A stretch of 64,000 nucleotides of DNA from Draconibacterium mangrovi (GCF_010586825.1 NZ_JAAAGB010000007.1:186001-250000); one strand, 5' to 3'; positions 1-10,234 are shown, counted from the first letter of the stretch. The notes: a model not told the origin generated them from the sequence alone. Made by a program: numbers and translations.

Positions 1-1
1 T

Positions 2-3000
2 GATTATATCACTGTTAACTCATTGGTGCCGGTCGCTGAATTCTCCGCAAATAAAACAACGATTAACCAGGGAGATGCTGTTAGCTTCTCGGACCAGACT
101 ACCAATAATCCTACATCATGGTTATGGGATTTTGGAGATGGAAATACCAGCTCTGTTCAGAGCCCTGCTCATACTTACTCATCTGCTGGTGTTTATACTG
201 TGCAATTGATAGCCACCAATAGTGTTGGAGTTGACACAATTACTAAAACTGATTTTATAACCGTTAACTCATTGGTGCCGGTCGCTGAATTCTCAGCAAA
301 CAAAACAACGATTAACCAGGGAGATGCTGTTAGCTTCTCGGACCAGACTACAAACAATCCAACATCATGGTTATGGGATTTTGGGGATGGAAATACCAGC
401 TCTGTTCAGAGCCCTGCTCATACTTACTCAACAGCTGGAGTTTATACAGTTAAACTTATAGCTACCAGCACCATTGGAGCTGATACAATCACTAAAACTG
501 ATTTTATTACCATTAACTCATTGGTGCCGGTTGCTGAATTCTCAGCAAACAAAACAACGATCAACCAGGGAGATGCTGTTAGCTTCTCGGACCAGACTAC
601 AAACAATCCAACATCCTGGGAATGGGATTTTGGGGATGGAAATACCAGCTCTGTTAAGAGCCCTGCTCATACTTACTCAACAGCTGGAGTTTATGCAGTT
701 AAACTTATAGCTACCAGCACCATTGGAGCTGATACAATCACTAAAACTGATTTTATTACCGTTAACTCATTGGCGCCGGTTGCTGAATTCTCTGCAAATA
801 AAACAACGATCAACCAGGGAGATGCTGTTAGCTTCTCGGACCAGTCGGCAAACAATCCAACATCCTGGGAATGGGATTTTGGAGATGGAAATACCAGCAC
901 TGTTCAAAATCCTACTCATAATTACTTAACAACTGGCACATTTACCGTTAAACTTATCGTAAACAATAGCTTTGGTTCTGACACGACAATAAAAGAAGCA
1001 TTAATTAAAGTCAATTCCGCCGTTCCTTCTGCCGCATTCTCTGCAAATACTGCAATTATTGATCAAGGAAATGAAATCATCTTTTCGGATCAGACGGCCA
1101 ATTTTCCAACATCATGGCTGTGGGACTTTGGGGATGGAAATACCAGTACGGTTCAGAATCCTACTCATATTTACACTTCAGCAGGTTTATATACGGTCAA
1201 ACTTATTGTCGTCAATAGTTTTGGAACGGATACAATTACCAAAACGGATTTTATTACCGTTAACTCATTGGTGCCGGTTGCTGAGTTCTCCGCAAATAAA
1301 ACAACGATAAATCAGGGGGATGCTGTTAGCTTCTCAGATCAGTCTGCAAACAATCCAACCTCATGGAATTGGGATTTTGGGGATGGCAATACCAGTAATG
1401 TTCAGAACCCTACTCATACTTATCCAACAGCAGGAGTATACACAATCAAACTTATTGTTGGCAACAATTTTGGAGCAGATACAATTACTAAAACTGATTT
1501 TATTGCGGTATATTCCTCAAATGTCCCAATAGCGTCGTTCTCTGCAAATAAGACCAACGAAATTCAGGGAAATGAAATCATCTTTTCGGATCAGTCTACC
1601 AATTCGCCAACATCATGGCTTTGGGATTTTGGAGATGGAAATACCAGTACGGTTCAGAATCCAACTAATACATACTTATCCGCTGGCACCTATCCGGTCA
1701 AATTAACGGTCTCTAATAGTTTTGGGTCCGATTCTATTATAAATGAAAACTTTATTATTATATCAAGTCCTACACCTCCAGTGGTAGCGTTTTCTTCAAA
1801 TACGACTACGATAGACCAAGGACATGACATTATTTTTTCGGATCAGTCAACCAATTCACCAACATCATGGTTATGGGATTTTGGAGATGGAAATACAAGT
1901 ACGGTTCAGAACCCTACTCATACTTACTTAACGGCCGGTACGTTTACCGTTACGTTGACGGCAACAAATAGCTTTGGCTCTGACACAGTTACAAAACAAA
2001 ACCTTATCACAGTTAATTCTATTGTCCCTGTCGCTGCATTTGCGGCAAATACGACAGTTATTGACCAGGGAAATCAAATCGTCTTTTCAGATCAGTCTAC
2101 CAATTCACCAACATCATGGTTATGGGATTTTGGAGATGGAAATACAAGCACGGTTCAGAACCCAACTCATACATACTTAACGGCCGGTACGTTTATCGTT
2201 ACGTTGACGGCAACAAATAGCTTTGGCTCTGACACAGTTACAAAACAAAACCTTATCACAGTTAATTCTATTGTCCCTGTCGCTGCATTTGCGGCAAATA
2301 CGACAGTTATTGACCAGGGAAATCAAATCGTCTTTTCAGATCAGTCTACCAATTCACCAACATCATGGTTATGGGATTTTGGAGATGGAAATACCAGCAC
2401 GGTTCAGAATCCAACTCATACATACTTAACGGCCGGTACGTTTATCGTTACGTTGACGGCAACAAATAGCTTTGGCTCTGACACAGTTACAAAACAAAAC
2501 CTTATCACAGTTAATTCTATTGTCCCTGTCGCTGCATTTGCGGCAAATACGACAGTTATTGACCAGGGAAATCAAATCGTCTTTTCAGATCAGTCTACCA
2601 ATTCACCAACATCTTGGTTATGGGATTTTGGAGATGGAAATACCAGCACGGTTCAGAATCCTACTCATACTTACTTAACGGCAGGTACGTTTACCGTTAC
2701 GTTGACGGCAACAAATAGCTTTGGCTCTGACACAGTTACAAAACAAAACCTTATCACAGTTAATTCTATTGTCCCTGTCGCTGCATTTGCGGCAAATACG
2801 ACAGTTATTGACCAGGGAAATCAAATCGTCTTTTCGGATCAGTCAACCAATTCACCAACATCATGGTTATGGGATTTTGGAGATGGAAATACAAGTACGG
2901 TTCAGAACCCTACTCATACTTACTTAACGGCCGGTACGTTTACCGTTACGTTAAAGGTGACCAATAGCTTTGGATTTGATACAATTATAAAACAAAACCT

Positions 3001-5089
3001 TATCACAGTTAATTCTATTGTCCCTGTCGCTGCATTTGCGGCAAATAAGACAGTTATTGACCAGGGAAATCAAATCGTCTTTTCAGATCAGTCTACCAAT
3101 TCACCAACATCATGGGAATGGGATTTTGGAGACGGAAATACCAGCACGGTTCAGAATCCTACTCATACTTACTTAACGGCCGGTACGTTTACCGTTACGT
3201 TAAAGGTGACCAATAGCTTTGGATTTGATACAATTATAAAACAAAACCTTATCACAGTTAATTCTATTGTCCCTGTCGCTGCATTTGCGGCAAATAAGAC
3301 AGTTATTGACCAGGGAAATCAAATCGTCTTTTCAGATCAGTCTACCAATTCACCAACATCATGGGAATGGGATTTTGGGGATGGAAATACAAGTACGGTT
3401 CAGAATCCAACCCATACATACTTAACTGCGGGTACATTTACCGTTACGTTAAAGGTGACCAATAGCTTTGGATTTGATACAATTATAAAACAAAACCTGA
3501 TTACGGTTAATTCCGCTGTCCCTGTTGCTGCCTTCTCGACAAATACAACAATTATTGACCAGGGAGGTGAAATCATTTTCTCAGATCAGTCGACCAATTC
3601 TCCAACTTCATGGTTATGGAATTTTGGAGATGAAACTTCCAGTACTGCACAGAATCCTACTCATACTTACTTAACGGCCGGTACGTTTACCGTTACGTTA
3701 AAGGTGACCAATAGCTTTGGCTCTGACACAATGATAAAACAAAACCTGATAACAGTTAATTCTGCTGTTCCTGTTGCAGCATTCTCAGCAAATAAAACAA
3801 TTATTGACCAGGGAAATCCAATCGTCTTTTCAGATCAGTCGACCAATTCTCCAACATCATGGTTATGGGATTTTGGAGATGGAAATACCAGCACGGTTCA
3901 GAATCCAACTCATACATACTTAACTTCGGGTACATTTACCGTTACGTTAAAGGTGACCAATAGCTTTGGATTTGATACAATTATAAAACAAAACCTGATT
4001 ACAGTTAATTCCGCTGTCCCTGTTGCTGCCTTCTCGACAAATACAACAATTATTGACCAGGGAGGTGAAATCATTTTCTCGGATCAGTCGACCAATTCAC
4101 CAACATCATGGGAATGGGATTTTGGAGATGGAACTTCCAGTACTGCACAGAATCCTACTCATACTTACTTAACGGCCGGTACGTTTACCGTTACACTAAC
4201 GGTCACTAATGTTTTTGGCTCTGACACAATGATTAAACAAAACCTGATTACAGTTAATTCTGCTGTTCCTGTTGCTGCATTCTCTGCAAATAATACAGTT
4301 ATTGACCAGGGAAATCAAGTCATTTTCTTGGATCAGTCTACTAACTCTCCAACATCATGGCTATGGGATTTTGGGGATGGAAATACAAGTACGGTTCAGA
4401 ATCCTACTCATACTTACTTAACGGCCGGGACATTTACCCTTAAGTTGACGGTAACGAATAACTTTGGTTCTGACACAATGATCAAAAATAACTTCATTAC
4501 AGTAAACTCATTAGCTCCTATCGCGCAGTTTTCGGTAGATGAGAGGACAATTATTCAGGGTAATACAGTCACCTTTTTGGATCAGTCCACCAATTCGCCC
4601 ACATCATGGGAATGGGATTTTGGTGATGGTAATACCAGTGCGGTTCAGAATCCTACTCACTCCTATATTGCGGAGGGTTTATATACTGTCAAATTAATCG
4701 CAAGCAATAGTTTTGGACCAGGCACGATTGTTAAGGCTGATTACATTGAGGTTTTACCAATTCCAGACCCGGTACTTTCAGTGTCTCCAATATTCCATGA
4801 TTTTGATACTATATCAACACAAAAATATATAAGTATCAATAATATTGGAGGGAATGTTTTAACATGGTCATTTGCCGAAAATTTAAGTTGGTTAACTGTA
4901 GACCTAGCATCAGGGGAAACTACAACCGAGACCGATAAGGTTGGAATCGTTGTAGATCGCACCAATTTGTCGGCCGGGGATTATTCAGGAATAATTACAA
5001 TAACCAGTAATGGAGGCACCCAGGAAGTTAATATTATTATGAATGTACGAGCTAAGGAAGAACCGAAGCCCCCTGGCTGGACAAATTAA
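2..5089 (+). CDS. Giant PKD-repeat surface protein, 5' end missing
   Basis: The frame is open from the first bases of the window, so the gene starts upstream; the TTG at 23 is internal. The visible part is about 1,695 residues. It has 19 consecutive PKD domains of about 83 residues, each with the signature SWxWDFGDGNTS and a NPTHTY segment. A roughly 110-residue C-terminal domain follows, resembling BACON/abnormal-spindle-like beta domains (LSVSPIFHDFD, then SWLTVDLASGET). PKD domains are Ig-like folds of secreted and cell-surface proteins that act as spacers or bind polysaccharide and protein. The C terminus ends EEPKPPGWTN, and I see no type IX sorting domain, so export may use the Sec or SusD-like route or an N-terminal signal outside the window. 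Repeats 9-14 are nearly identical even in DNA, which suggests recent expansion. The role is probably adhesin or stalk (inference). Confidence 0.9.
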   Translation, partial: DYITVNSLVPVAEFSANKTTINQGDAVSFSDQTTNNPTSWLWDFGDGNTSSVQSPAHTYSSAGVYTVQLIATNSVGVDTITKTDFITVNSLVPVAEFSANKTTINQGDAVSFSDQTTNNPTSWLWDFGDGNTSSVQSPAHTYSTAGVYTVKLIATSTIGADTITKTDFITINSLVPVAEFSANKTTINQGDAVSFSDQTTNNPTSWEWDFGDGNTSSVKSPAHTYSTAGVYAVKLIATSTIGADTITKTDFITVNSLAPVAEFSANKTTINQGDAVSFSDQSANNPTSWEWDFGDGNTSTVQNPTHNYLTTGTFTVKLIVNNSFGSDTTIKEALIKVNSAVPSAAFSANTAIIDQGNEIIFSDQTANFPTSWLWDFGDGNTSTVQNPTHIYTSAGLYTVKLIVVNSFGTDTITKTDFITVNSLVPVAEFSANKTTINQGDAVSFSDQSANNPTSWNWDFGDGNTSNVQNPTHTYPTAGVYTIKLIVGNNFGADTITKTDFIAVYSSNVPIASFSANKTNEIQGNEIIFSDQSTNSPTSWLWDFGDGNTSTVQNPTNTYLSAGTYPVKLTVSNSFGSDSIINENFIIISSPTPPVVAFSSNTTTIDQGHDIIFSDQSTNSPTSWLWDFGDGNTSTVQNPTHTYLTAGTFTVTLTATNSFGSDTVTKQNLITVNSIVPVAAFAANTTVIDQGNQIVFSDQSTNSPTSWLWDFGDGNTSTVQNPTHTYLTAGTFIVTLTATNSFGSDTVTKQNLITVNSIVPVAAFAANTTVIDQGNQIVFSDQSTNSPTSWLWDFGDGNTSTVQNPTHTYLTAGTFIVTLTATNSFGSDTVTKQNLITVNSIVPVAAFAANTTVIDQGNQIVFSDQSTNSPTSWLWDFGDGNTSTVQNPTHTYLTAGTFTVTLTATNSFGSDTVTKQNLITVNSIVPVAAFAANTTVIDQGNQIVFSDQSTNSPTSWLWDFGDGNTSTVQNPTHTYLTAGTFTVTLKVTNSFGFDTIIKQNLITVNSIVPVAAFAANKTVIDQGNQIVFSDQSTNSPTSWEWDFGDGNTSTVQNPTHTYLTAGTFTVTLKVTNSFGFDTIIKQNLITVNSIVPVAAFAANKTVIDQGNQIVFSDQSTNSPTSWEWDFGDGNTSTVQNPTHTYLTAGTFTVTLKVTNSFGFDTIIKQNLITVNSAVPVAAFSTNTTIIDQGGEIIFSDQSTNSPTSWLWNFGDETSSTAQNPTHTYLTAGTFTVTLKVTNSFGSDTMIKQNLITVNSAVPVAAFSANKTIIDQGNPIVFSDQSTNSPTSWLWDFGDGNTSTVQNPTHTYLTSGTFTVTLKVTNSFGFDTIIKQNLITVNSAVPVAAFSTNTTIIDQGGEIIFSDQSTNSPTSWEWDFGDGTSSTAQNPTHTYLTAGTFTVTLTVTNVFGSDTMIKQNLITVNSAVPVAAFSANNTVIDQGNQVIFLDQSTNSPTSWLWDFGDGNTSTVQNPTHTYLTAGTFTLKLTVTNNFGSDTMIKNNFITVNSLAPIAQFSVDERTIIQGNTVTFLDQSTNSPTSWEWDFGDGNTSAVQNPTHSYIAEGLYTVKLIASNSFGPGTIVKADYIEVLPIPDPVLSVSPIFHDFDTISTQKYISINNIGGNVLTWSFAENLSWLTVDLASGETTTETDKVGIVVDRTNLSAGDYSGIITITSNGGTQEVNIIMNVRAKEEPKPPGWTN
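2024..3517 (+). repeat. Six near-identical 249-bp tandem PKD-coding units
   Basis: Units begin at 2024, 2273, 2522, 2771, 3020 and 3269, exactly 249 bp (83 codons) apart, and differ by only a few bases. Repeats 1-8 and 15-19 of the same gene are more diverged. The pattern fits recent unequal recombination or gene conversion within the array. Copy number may vary between strains and could be wrong in a short-read assembly. Confidence 0.9.
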
Positions 5090-5880
5090 CTTTTCTCAAA
5101 TCGGTCATTAACAAATGAATTAGGCATAATATAGAAATACAAAAGAATTTAGATTTGGTTTTTTGAGAGAAGAAAGATACATACTATTTATCTGTCCGTT
5201 TTTAACGTATTTATTTTCCAGTCGTACATTAGCTATTCCCTATGGCTTACATCGAATCACAAATAATTCTATTTGTCCGATTTCAGGTGTATTTATACTA
5301 AATATAAATGCAGGATGTAAAAAACAAAGTAGTTAATAATGATCCTGCTTCTGAAATTCGCTTTTGTAGTTATTCATTCTTCTGGCTCTAATAAAAATCC
5401 CAAATGGTATCAATGAAACCGGAACAGCTATGTGATCAGTTTCGTTACTTTTTTTTGGTTGTTTTATCTACCCCTTGGCATTTTCTTTTTGTATATAAAG
5501 TGCGATGTTTGATCAAAAACACCCAATCATGTATTTTATTAATAAAAAGTATTTTAAACTTGACTTAAATACGATATTTATAATTTAAAACATTGTTGAT
5601 ATCAGCATTTAGACTCAGTAGAATTCTTTGAAATAAGTTCTACCCTCTTACGATCTTCTGATAATTATCTACGGAAATTTTTTCAAGGACTTATAATGAT
5701 TTTTTAGTGGCTGTTATTTTGCTCTTTCATGGCCAGAGAATCTAATTCAAAAAAAACTTAACGCTGGGAGCATATAATTAATTGTTTGATATAAAATAAT
5801 CTGGGCGATGTATAAATCAATTTTGCATCTAATATTGATATACAAGAAAGGGGTTTAAGAAAGCACATTCTAATTTAGAC
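5090..5880. other. AT-rich intergenic region without a gene
   Basis: About 790 bases lie between the PKD gene and the convergent HYR-like gene. All six frames are broken by frequent stops, and no long ORF, tRNA-like fold or repeat family is visible. I could not identify a strong terminator for the PKD gene. Confidence 0.6.
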
Positions 5881-5916
5881 CAAAAGAAAAGAGGCTGCTC
5901 CTCTGAGCTAGCCTCT
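5881..5916 (-). terminator. Rho-independent terminator of the HYR-like gene
   Basis: GAGGCT at 5891-5896 pairs with AGCCTC at 5910-5915. On the minus strand the stem is followed by TTTTCTTTTG. It lies about 80 bases past the stop codon at 5995. Confidence 0.6.
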
Positions 5917-5994
5917 CATCTTACTTTTAGTAGAACCTCCCGAAATCAATTACTGTTTTCAGTAAGTTGTAATTTATTGATTCTGAAAAAGTAT

Positions 5995-8900
5995 TTATTT
6001 GTTTCGGTAAATAATTTTTCCAATCCTGGTATCGCCATCGATATCCAGTCTGTAGAGATAGACTCCTGAAATTTCAGAATTAGGTCTGAACTCTACGCGT
6101 TGCAATTCACCTGCTTCAACCGGTTGATCCAGTATTCTGGCAACTCGTTGTCCAAGCATGTTGTGAATTTCAAGAACAGCATGACCACTAACTGCAGAAA
6201 CAAATTCAAAGTTCACCACTTCATCAAATGGATTCGGGAACACTTTGAGTTCACTATCCTGAAGAATTGGATTTACATCTAATTGTATATCTGCTGATTT
6301 TTTCACTTTTTGGTCTTCAACTGATCCATTTGCTCGTTTAGAACCTTTAAAAGGAGGCAGATCTTCTGGATCCATTTCTTCCCACCATGGATAATCATCT
6401 GGACTTACGATGCTATCACTTCCACTAAGAACAAATACTCCGTCATTATTCACGTCAACTTCACCATAACATACACAGGTAAGTTCACATGCCACACCAT
6501 GGGCAATGATCCAGAATTCGTCAACAACATTTGTTATAATAACATTCGCGTCTGTATAGTGGCCTTCGCCTTCAACAACAACGGTATACTGACCTGGAGC
6601 AACTGTTTGTTTCTGTTTTTTACCATTACCCATTACAGGATATTTTTCGTAACCAACATAAACATGTACTTCTTCCAGATAATTTCCAGGATCCATTATA
6701 TAATCAACATATACACTGTCGTTTTGCCATCTGACTTCAACCTTACCAACAGGTGTTCTATCTGTTGTATCACAATGGGCAGCACCGGCATATAAATCAA
6801 GCACATATGTGGTATCACGCTTTGTGATTGGATTCGTCCAGCCCCATCTATTGAATATACCATCACTACAGAAGTCGACTACTTCATCATCGTTTGGTAT
6901 TACTCCAAATACAGTTTCGCAGTTACCAACTTGTTCGGTCCACTTTTTAACATATACTGTTGTATCTGTTGGATTTCCACAGTCGTCTTCAATATGGAAA
7001 GTATAACTGTATATTGCCGGACACTCGCCTTCTACATATATTGCTGTTGCTGATACACTATCAGAACCGTCACAATTATCTGTCCAGTAAGCCCAAATCA
7101 TATCTGCCGGCTCCATATTACAGATTGAATCCATGAAAGGTATTGAATCTATTTCTGGTGCTGTCAGATCTACTTTCCAGTCTACACGTACTTTCGCTGA
7201 ATCGATGTTGCCACAAAGATCCTCTGCGTAGAACGTACGTACTGCCCACATTGCACAAGGCTCTCCGCCTGTCTCATCTCTCGATGTTATGGTGATGTCT
7301 CCAGGATCATCACAGTTGTCTGTAGCACTCGCACTTCCAAGAGCTGTTTCAATCTCTGCATCAGTTGGATTGCAGCCCAGATCATCATCACTGTTGGCTG
7401 TAATTTCTGGTGCTGTCAGATCTACTTTCCAGTCTACACGTACTTTCGCTGAATCGATGTTGCCACAAAGATCCTCTGCGTAGAACGTACGTACTGCCCA
7501 CATTGCACAAGGCTCTCCGCCTGTCTCATCTCTCGATGTTATGGTGATGTCTCCAGGATCATCACAGTTGTCTGTAGCACTCGCACTTCCAAGAGCTGTT
7601 TCAATCTCTGCATCAGTTGGATTGCAGCCCAGATCATCATCACTGTTGGCTGTAATTTCTGGTGCTGTCAGATCTACTTTCATCGTCAATGTCGTAGTTT
7701 TTGTATCGGTATTACCACAGTCATCTGTGTATGTAAAAGTATATAGCCTACTCTGGACACAACCTTGAGGAGCTTGCAACACTCCTTCATCAGAATCTAC
7801 TGTTGTATTTGTTGATCCATCGTTTCCACAATCCACCAAAACATCTGCAGTTAAAGAAGTTGGCCAGGTTCCATTACAACCAAGGTCATATCCGGCAGGA
7901 GGTGTAATCGTTACCGTACATTCTTCTGCCTGGAAAATGGTATCCCTACATTCACTAGGGTCTTCAAGCCCAACATTTTGTTCCTCATTCCAGGTATAAA
8001 TGGTATATGGTCCGGCTGGCAATCCCCCAACACTGTAATTACCGCTTCCATCAGTTGCTCCTTCGTATACAGGAGTACCTGGATCAGAGTCTTCAAAAAC
8101 ATAAATCCAGTAAGGAGCTGTACCTTCTCCTCCAACAGCAATATCCAGGCTACCGGTAGAGTCTCCAAAACATTCAACATCAGTAGCAATAACCTCACAT
8201 GTTGGTGCTGTATAGGCGATTACAGCAGTTGCAGATAGCTGAACTTCTTTACTACCGCATCCTGACAACATTTCACAATCTGCAATAAACATATGGTATG
8301 GACTACCATTAATGTCTGCAGCTGAGCTACCCGGTCCCCACAAGTCTTCACAGGCAATATGGCCACCCCAGGCTAAAAGCACAATAGTCTCTCCTGGATT
8401 CGGAGTAAAATCTACCCAGTAATAATCTGATGAAGTATTAGCAGAAGGATCTCCTCCAACAAACTGCATTGCGGTTACTGTACCATTGTAAATCTTCATT
8501 AGCCCATAACCATCTCCTACCACATCATTGAAACCATCAATTGGACCGCTTAATCCTATTGAAGTGGGAATTGAATTATTTGGAGGGGGAATTGGAAATG
8601 ATCCAAAATCATTAAATGGATCCAATCCTGACAACTCCAGATCTGTATCAACCAGAACATCGCCGATAACATTTTCAGGAGTATGACCAAAAGTAGCAGA
8701 ATGTAAATCCGGCCGTTCAAACGAAGTCATAAAATCAATAGCGTGTTTGAAATCCTTTGTGATATCAAACCCTATTTTGACACGATAGGTTACACCAGAA
8801 GTCAATCCACTAACCTGTAAACGATAAGGAATAGTCATTCCACAAGCATAGTGTGCCTTAGCTGCATTAACATTACCCGTTACCCAGCCGGTATTTGTGG

Positions 8901-9051
8901 TTGGACTAAAAGTAACGTCTTTTAGAGCACCGTTAGCATACTGTTCTAATTTGTCAATCGATTGTGCCTGTACATTACTAAATGAAAATAGTAATGCACA
9001 ACACCATGCTAATAGGAGTAGTTTCCTAAAAAGTAAGTAATAATTTTTCAT
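5995..9051 (-). CDS. Secreted HYR-like repeat protein with T9SS sorting domain
   Basis: This 1,018-residue exported protein starts with a signal peptide (hydrophobic core LLLLAWCCALLF, cleavage near VQAQS). Residues 30-270 are a unique beta-rich domain. A SprB-like segment (ECFGDSTGSLDIAV) follows near 295, then several HYR-like modules containing DLTAPEI, DNCDD and DLCGN motifs. Two of these, at about 465-548 and 549-632, are identical. Residues 930-1018 form a type A sorting domain (KVFPNPFDEVVNFEF, then ISGVYLYRLDIDG and IGKIIY), which directs type IX secretion and surface attachment in Bacteroidota. An acidic segment near 890 (DVNNDGVFVLSGSDS) looks like a calcium-binding dockerin-type loop. 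Likely a surface or biofilm-matrix protein; its ligand is unknown. Confidence 0.88.
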   Translation of the reverse strand: MKNYYLLFRKLLLLAWCCALLFSFSNVQAQSIDKLEQYANGALKDVTFSPTTNTGWVTGNVNAAKAHYACGMTIPYRLQVSGLTSGVTYRVKIGFDITKDFKHAIDFMTSFERPDLHSATFGHTPENVIGDVLVDTDLELSGLDPFNDFGSFPIPPPNNSIPTSIGLSGPIDGFNDVVGDGYGLMKIYNGTVTAMQFVGGDPSANTSSDYYWVDFTPNPGETIVLLAWGGHIACEDLWGPGSSAADINGSPYHMFIADCEMLSGCGSKEVQLSATAVIAYTAPTCEVIATDVECFGDSTGSLDIAVGGEGTAPYWIYVFEDSDPGTPVYEGATDGSGNYSVGGLPAGPYTIYTWNEEQNVGLEDPSECRDTIFQAEECTVTITPPAGYDLGCNGTWPTSLTADVLVDCGNDGSTNTTVDSDEGVLQAPQGCVQSRLYTFTYTDDCGNTDTKTTTLTMKVDLTAPEITANSDDDLGCNPTDAEIETALGSASATDNCDDPGDITITSRDETGGEPCAMWAVRTFYAEDLCGNIDSAKVRVDWKVDLTAPEITANSDDDLGCNPTDAEIETALGSASATDNCDDPGDITITSRDETGGEPCAMWAVRTFYAEDLCGNIDSAKVRVDWKVDLTAPEIDSIPFMDSICNMEPADMIWAYWTDNCDGSDSVSATAIYVEGECPAIYSYTFHIEDDCGNPTDTTVYVKKWTEQVGNCETVFGVIPNDDEVVDFCSDGIFNRWGWTNPITKRDTTYVLDLYAGAAHCDTTDRTPVGKVEVRWQNDSVYVDYIMDPGNYLEEVHVYVGYEKYPVMGNGKKQKQTVAPGQYTVVVEGEGHYTDANVIITNVVDEFWIIAHGVACELTCVCYGEVDVNNDGVFVLSGSDSIVSPDDYPWWEEMDPEDLPPFKGSKRANGSVEDQKVKKSADIQLDVNPILQDSELKVFPNPFDEVVNFEFVSAVSGHAVLEIHNMLGQRVARILDQPVEAGELQRVEFRPNSEISGVYLYRLDIDGDTRIGKIIYRNK
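7155..7658 (-). repeat. Exact 252-bp tandem duplication
   Basis: Bases 7155-7406 and 7407-7658 look identical when compared base by base. They encode two copies of an 84-residue HYR-like module. Identity continues about 20 bases into the next module at 7659. The lack of even synonymous changes points to very recent duplication or gene conversion. Confidence 0.9.
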
Positions 9052-9191
9052 ACATGTAATTTTGAAGAGTTAAAAAATAATCTTGAAAACCAAGTTTGTT
9101 TTAGTCTTTGTTTTACTCAATTATCTCCATCTTCAAAAAAGAGAAGTTCAAACTTCTACGCGTCCAAACGTACTTGTCATGATTTTTCGAT

Positions 9192-9215
9192 ATTACATCT
9201 GGGGCAAGATGTAAT
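9192..9215. promoter_or_regulatory. 9-bp inverted repeat upstream of the HYR-like gene
   Basis: ATTACATCT (9192-9200) and AGATGTAAT (9207-9215) are perfect arms around GGGGCA. It sits about 140 bases upstream of the start at 9051 and downstream of the LuxR regulator stop. With no T-run on either side it looks more like an operator or RNA hairpin than a terminator. Confidence 0.4.
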
Positions 9216-9345
9216 TTCTACCCTTATTTATCATTTCATTACAACTCTTTGAGAATTGCAAATACAAGTTACTATAAGATTAAATGGGATTCAATCGGGA
9301 ATTTTACTGAAATTTATTACGAGTATTTCGTCAGAAATCGGCGAG

Positions 9346-9984
9346 TTATTGCAGATTATTTTGGTAGGCAAATTCGATCATTTCTGCAGTAGATCGAACA
9401 CTTATTTTTGTTTGAATATTTTTTTTGTGGGTTTCTACGGTACGTGGACTGATATTTAATTTCACACCAATTTCTTTATAGGTATAACCTTTACAAAATA
9501 GTTTTAAAATGGCAAGTTCCCTGTTGGTTAATATCCGTTTATCCTCGTAGGTGGCCGATACCTTTTTGGTCCTTAAATACTTCTTAAGCAGCTGCCATAC
9601 CCGTGGAGGGAAATGATCTTCCCCTTTTGTCATGGCTTTTAAAGCATCTATCAGAGCATCGCTTCCCGCATCGTTAAAAACAAAACCATTTACTCCCAGG
9701 CTAATATATTCCTCGAAATAATCGGAATAATCGGTACTCAGTATCAGTAGTACCGGTGTTCGTAATGTTTTGCGTCTGATCTTCTTTATAATGCTGATTC
9801 CATCATCCTGACAATGAATGATATCTATAATGATCACTTCCGGTTTTTCAACCTTCATTTTGTTCATAAAGTCATTAACGGTCTTGGCTTCAAATACTAT
9901 CTTAAAATCCTCCGATTCTTCGATAACCGACCTTATTCCCGAACAAAAAAGAGAATAATTTTCCAATATGGCAATGTAGCACAT
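9346..9984 (-). CDS. LuxR/NarL-type response regulator
   Basis: A two-domain transcription factor of about 212 residues. The receiver (about 1-120) has the phosphoacceptor Asp54 in VIIIDIIHC, but the usual conserved Lys before the DA motif is Asn104 (FVFNDAG), so phosphorylation signalling may be atypical. The C-terminal LuxR HTH (about 150-210) contains LTNRELAILKLFCKGYTYKE and SPRTVETHKKN. I prefer the ATG at 9984 because the receiver strand MCYIAIL starts there; an in-frame ATG at 10005 would add seven residues. The long upstream region is rich in CGTAA motifs and carries the ATGAAACAGA/TACGTAAT element also found at two curli-locus promoters. No cognate histidine kinase is adjacent. Confidence 0.87.
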   Translation of the reverse strand: MCYIAILENYSLFCSGIRSVIEESEDFKIVFEAKTVNDFMNKMKVEKPEVIIIDIIHCQDDGISIIKKIRRKTLRTPVLLILSTDYSDYFEEYISLGVNGFVFNDAGSDALIDALKAMTKGEDHFPPRVWQLLKKYLRTKKVSATYEDKRILTNRELAILKLFCKGYTYKEIGVKLNISPRTVETHKKNIQTKISVRSTAEMIEFAYQNNLQ

Positions 9985-10086
9985 AATACCCCTATTTTTT
10001 ATCATTATACACCCTAAACTGGTTTACTACCAATTGCATTTTGGAATTCAATCATTGCCTGATTGTGGGGAGGAGTTTGTAACTAC

Positions 10087-10123
10087 ATGAAACAGAACCT
10101 CAATATACTACTTTTTACGTAAT
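10087..10123 (-). promoter_or_regulatory. Two-part motif shared with curli promoters (copy 1)
   Basis: ATGAAACAGA (10087-10096) and TACGTAAT (10116-10123) are written on the plus strand, with first bases 29 apart. It lies about 100 bases upstream of the minus-strand LuxR gene start. The same pair occurs at 48410 and 52273 upstream of two other minus-strand genes. Likely a binding site or promoter module; the factor is unknown. Confidence 0.5.
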
Positions 10124-10171
10124 CAGTCAATCCGTAAATTCCCGTAAAAAATTTACGTAAAAACACGTAAT
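10115..10171. promoter_or_regulatory. Cluster of five CGTAA motifs
   Basis: CGTAA occurs at 10118, 10133, 10143, 10156 and 10166. The fourth lies inside the perfect 10-bp palindrome TTTACGTAAA (10152-10161). The cluster is 130-190 bases upstream of the LuxR regulator start, which suggests an operator with several binding sites, possibly autoregulatory. Confidence 0.4.
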
Positions 10172-10209
10172 AAAATACAAATTAATCTTTTATATATTCC
10201 TGATCAAAA

Positions 10210-10234
10210 AATTACTTTTAAATTAAAAGTAATT
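10210..10234. repeat. 25-bp near-perfect palindrome
   Basis: AATTACTTTTAA (10210-10221) and TTAAAAGTAATT (10223-10234) are perfect 12-base arms around one base. It is very AT-rich and lies in the gap upstream of the LuxR gene. Candidate operator, though such palindromes can arise by chance in AT-rich DNA. Confidence 0.4.

Noticed and set aside
474-2927. Repeated 68-83-codon ORFs in the PKD region
   Set aside because: They recur every 249 bases only because the DNA repeats; they are frame-shifted readings of the PKD gene.
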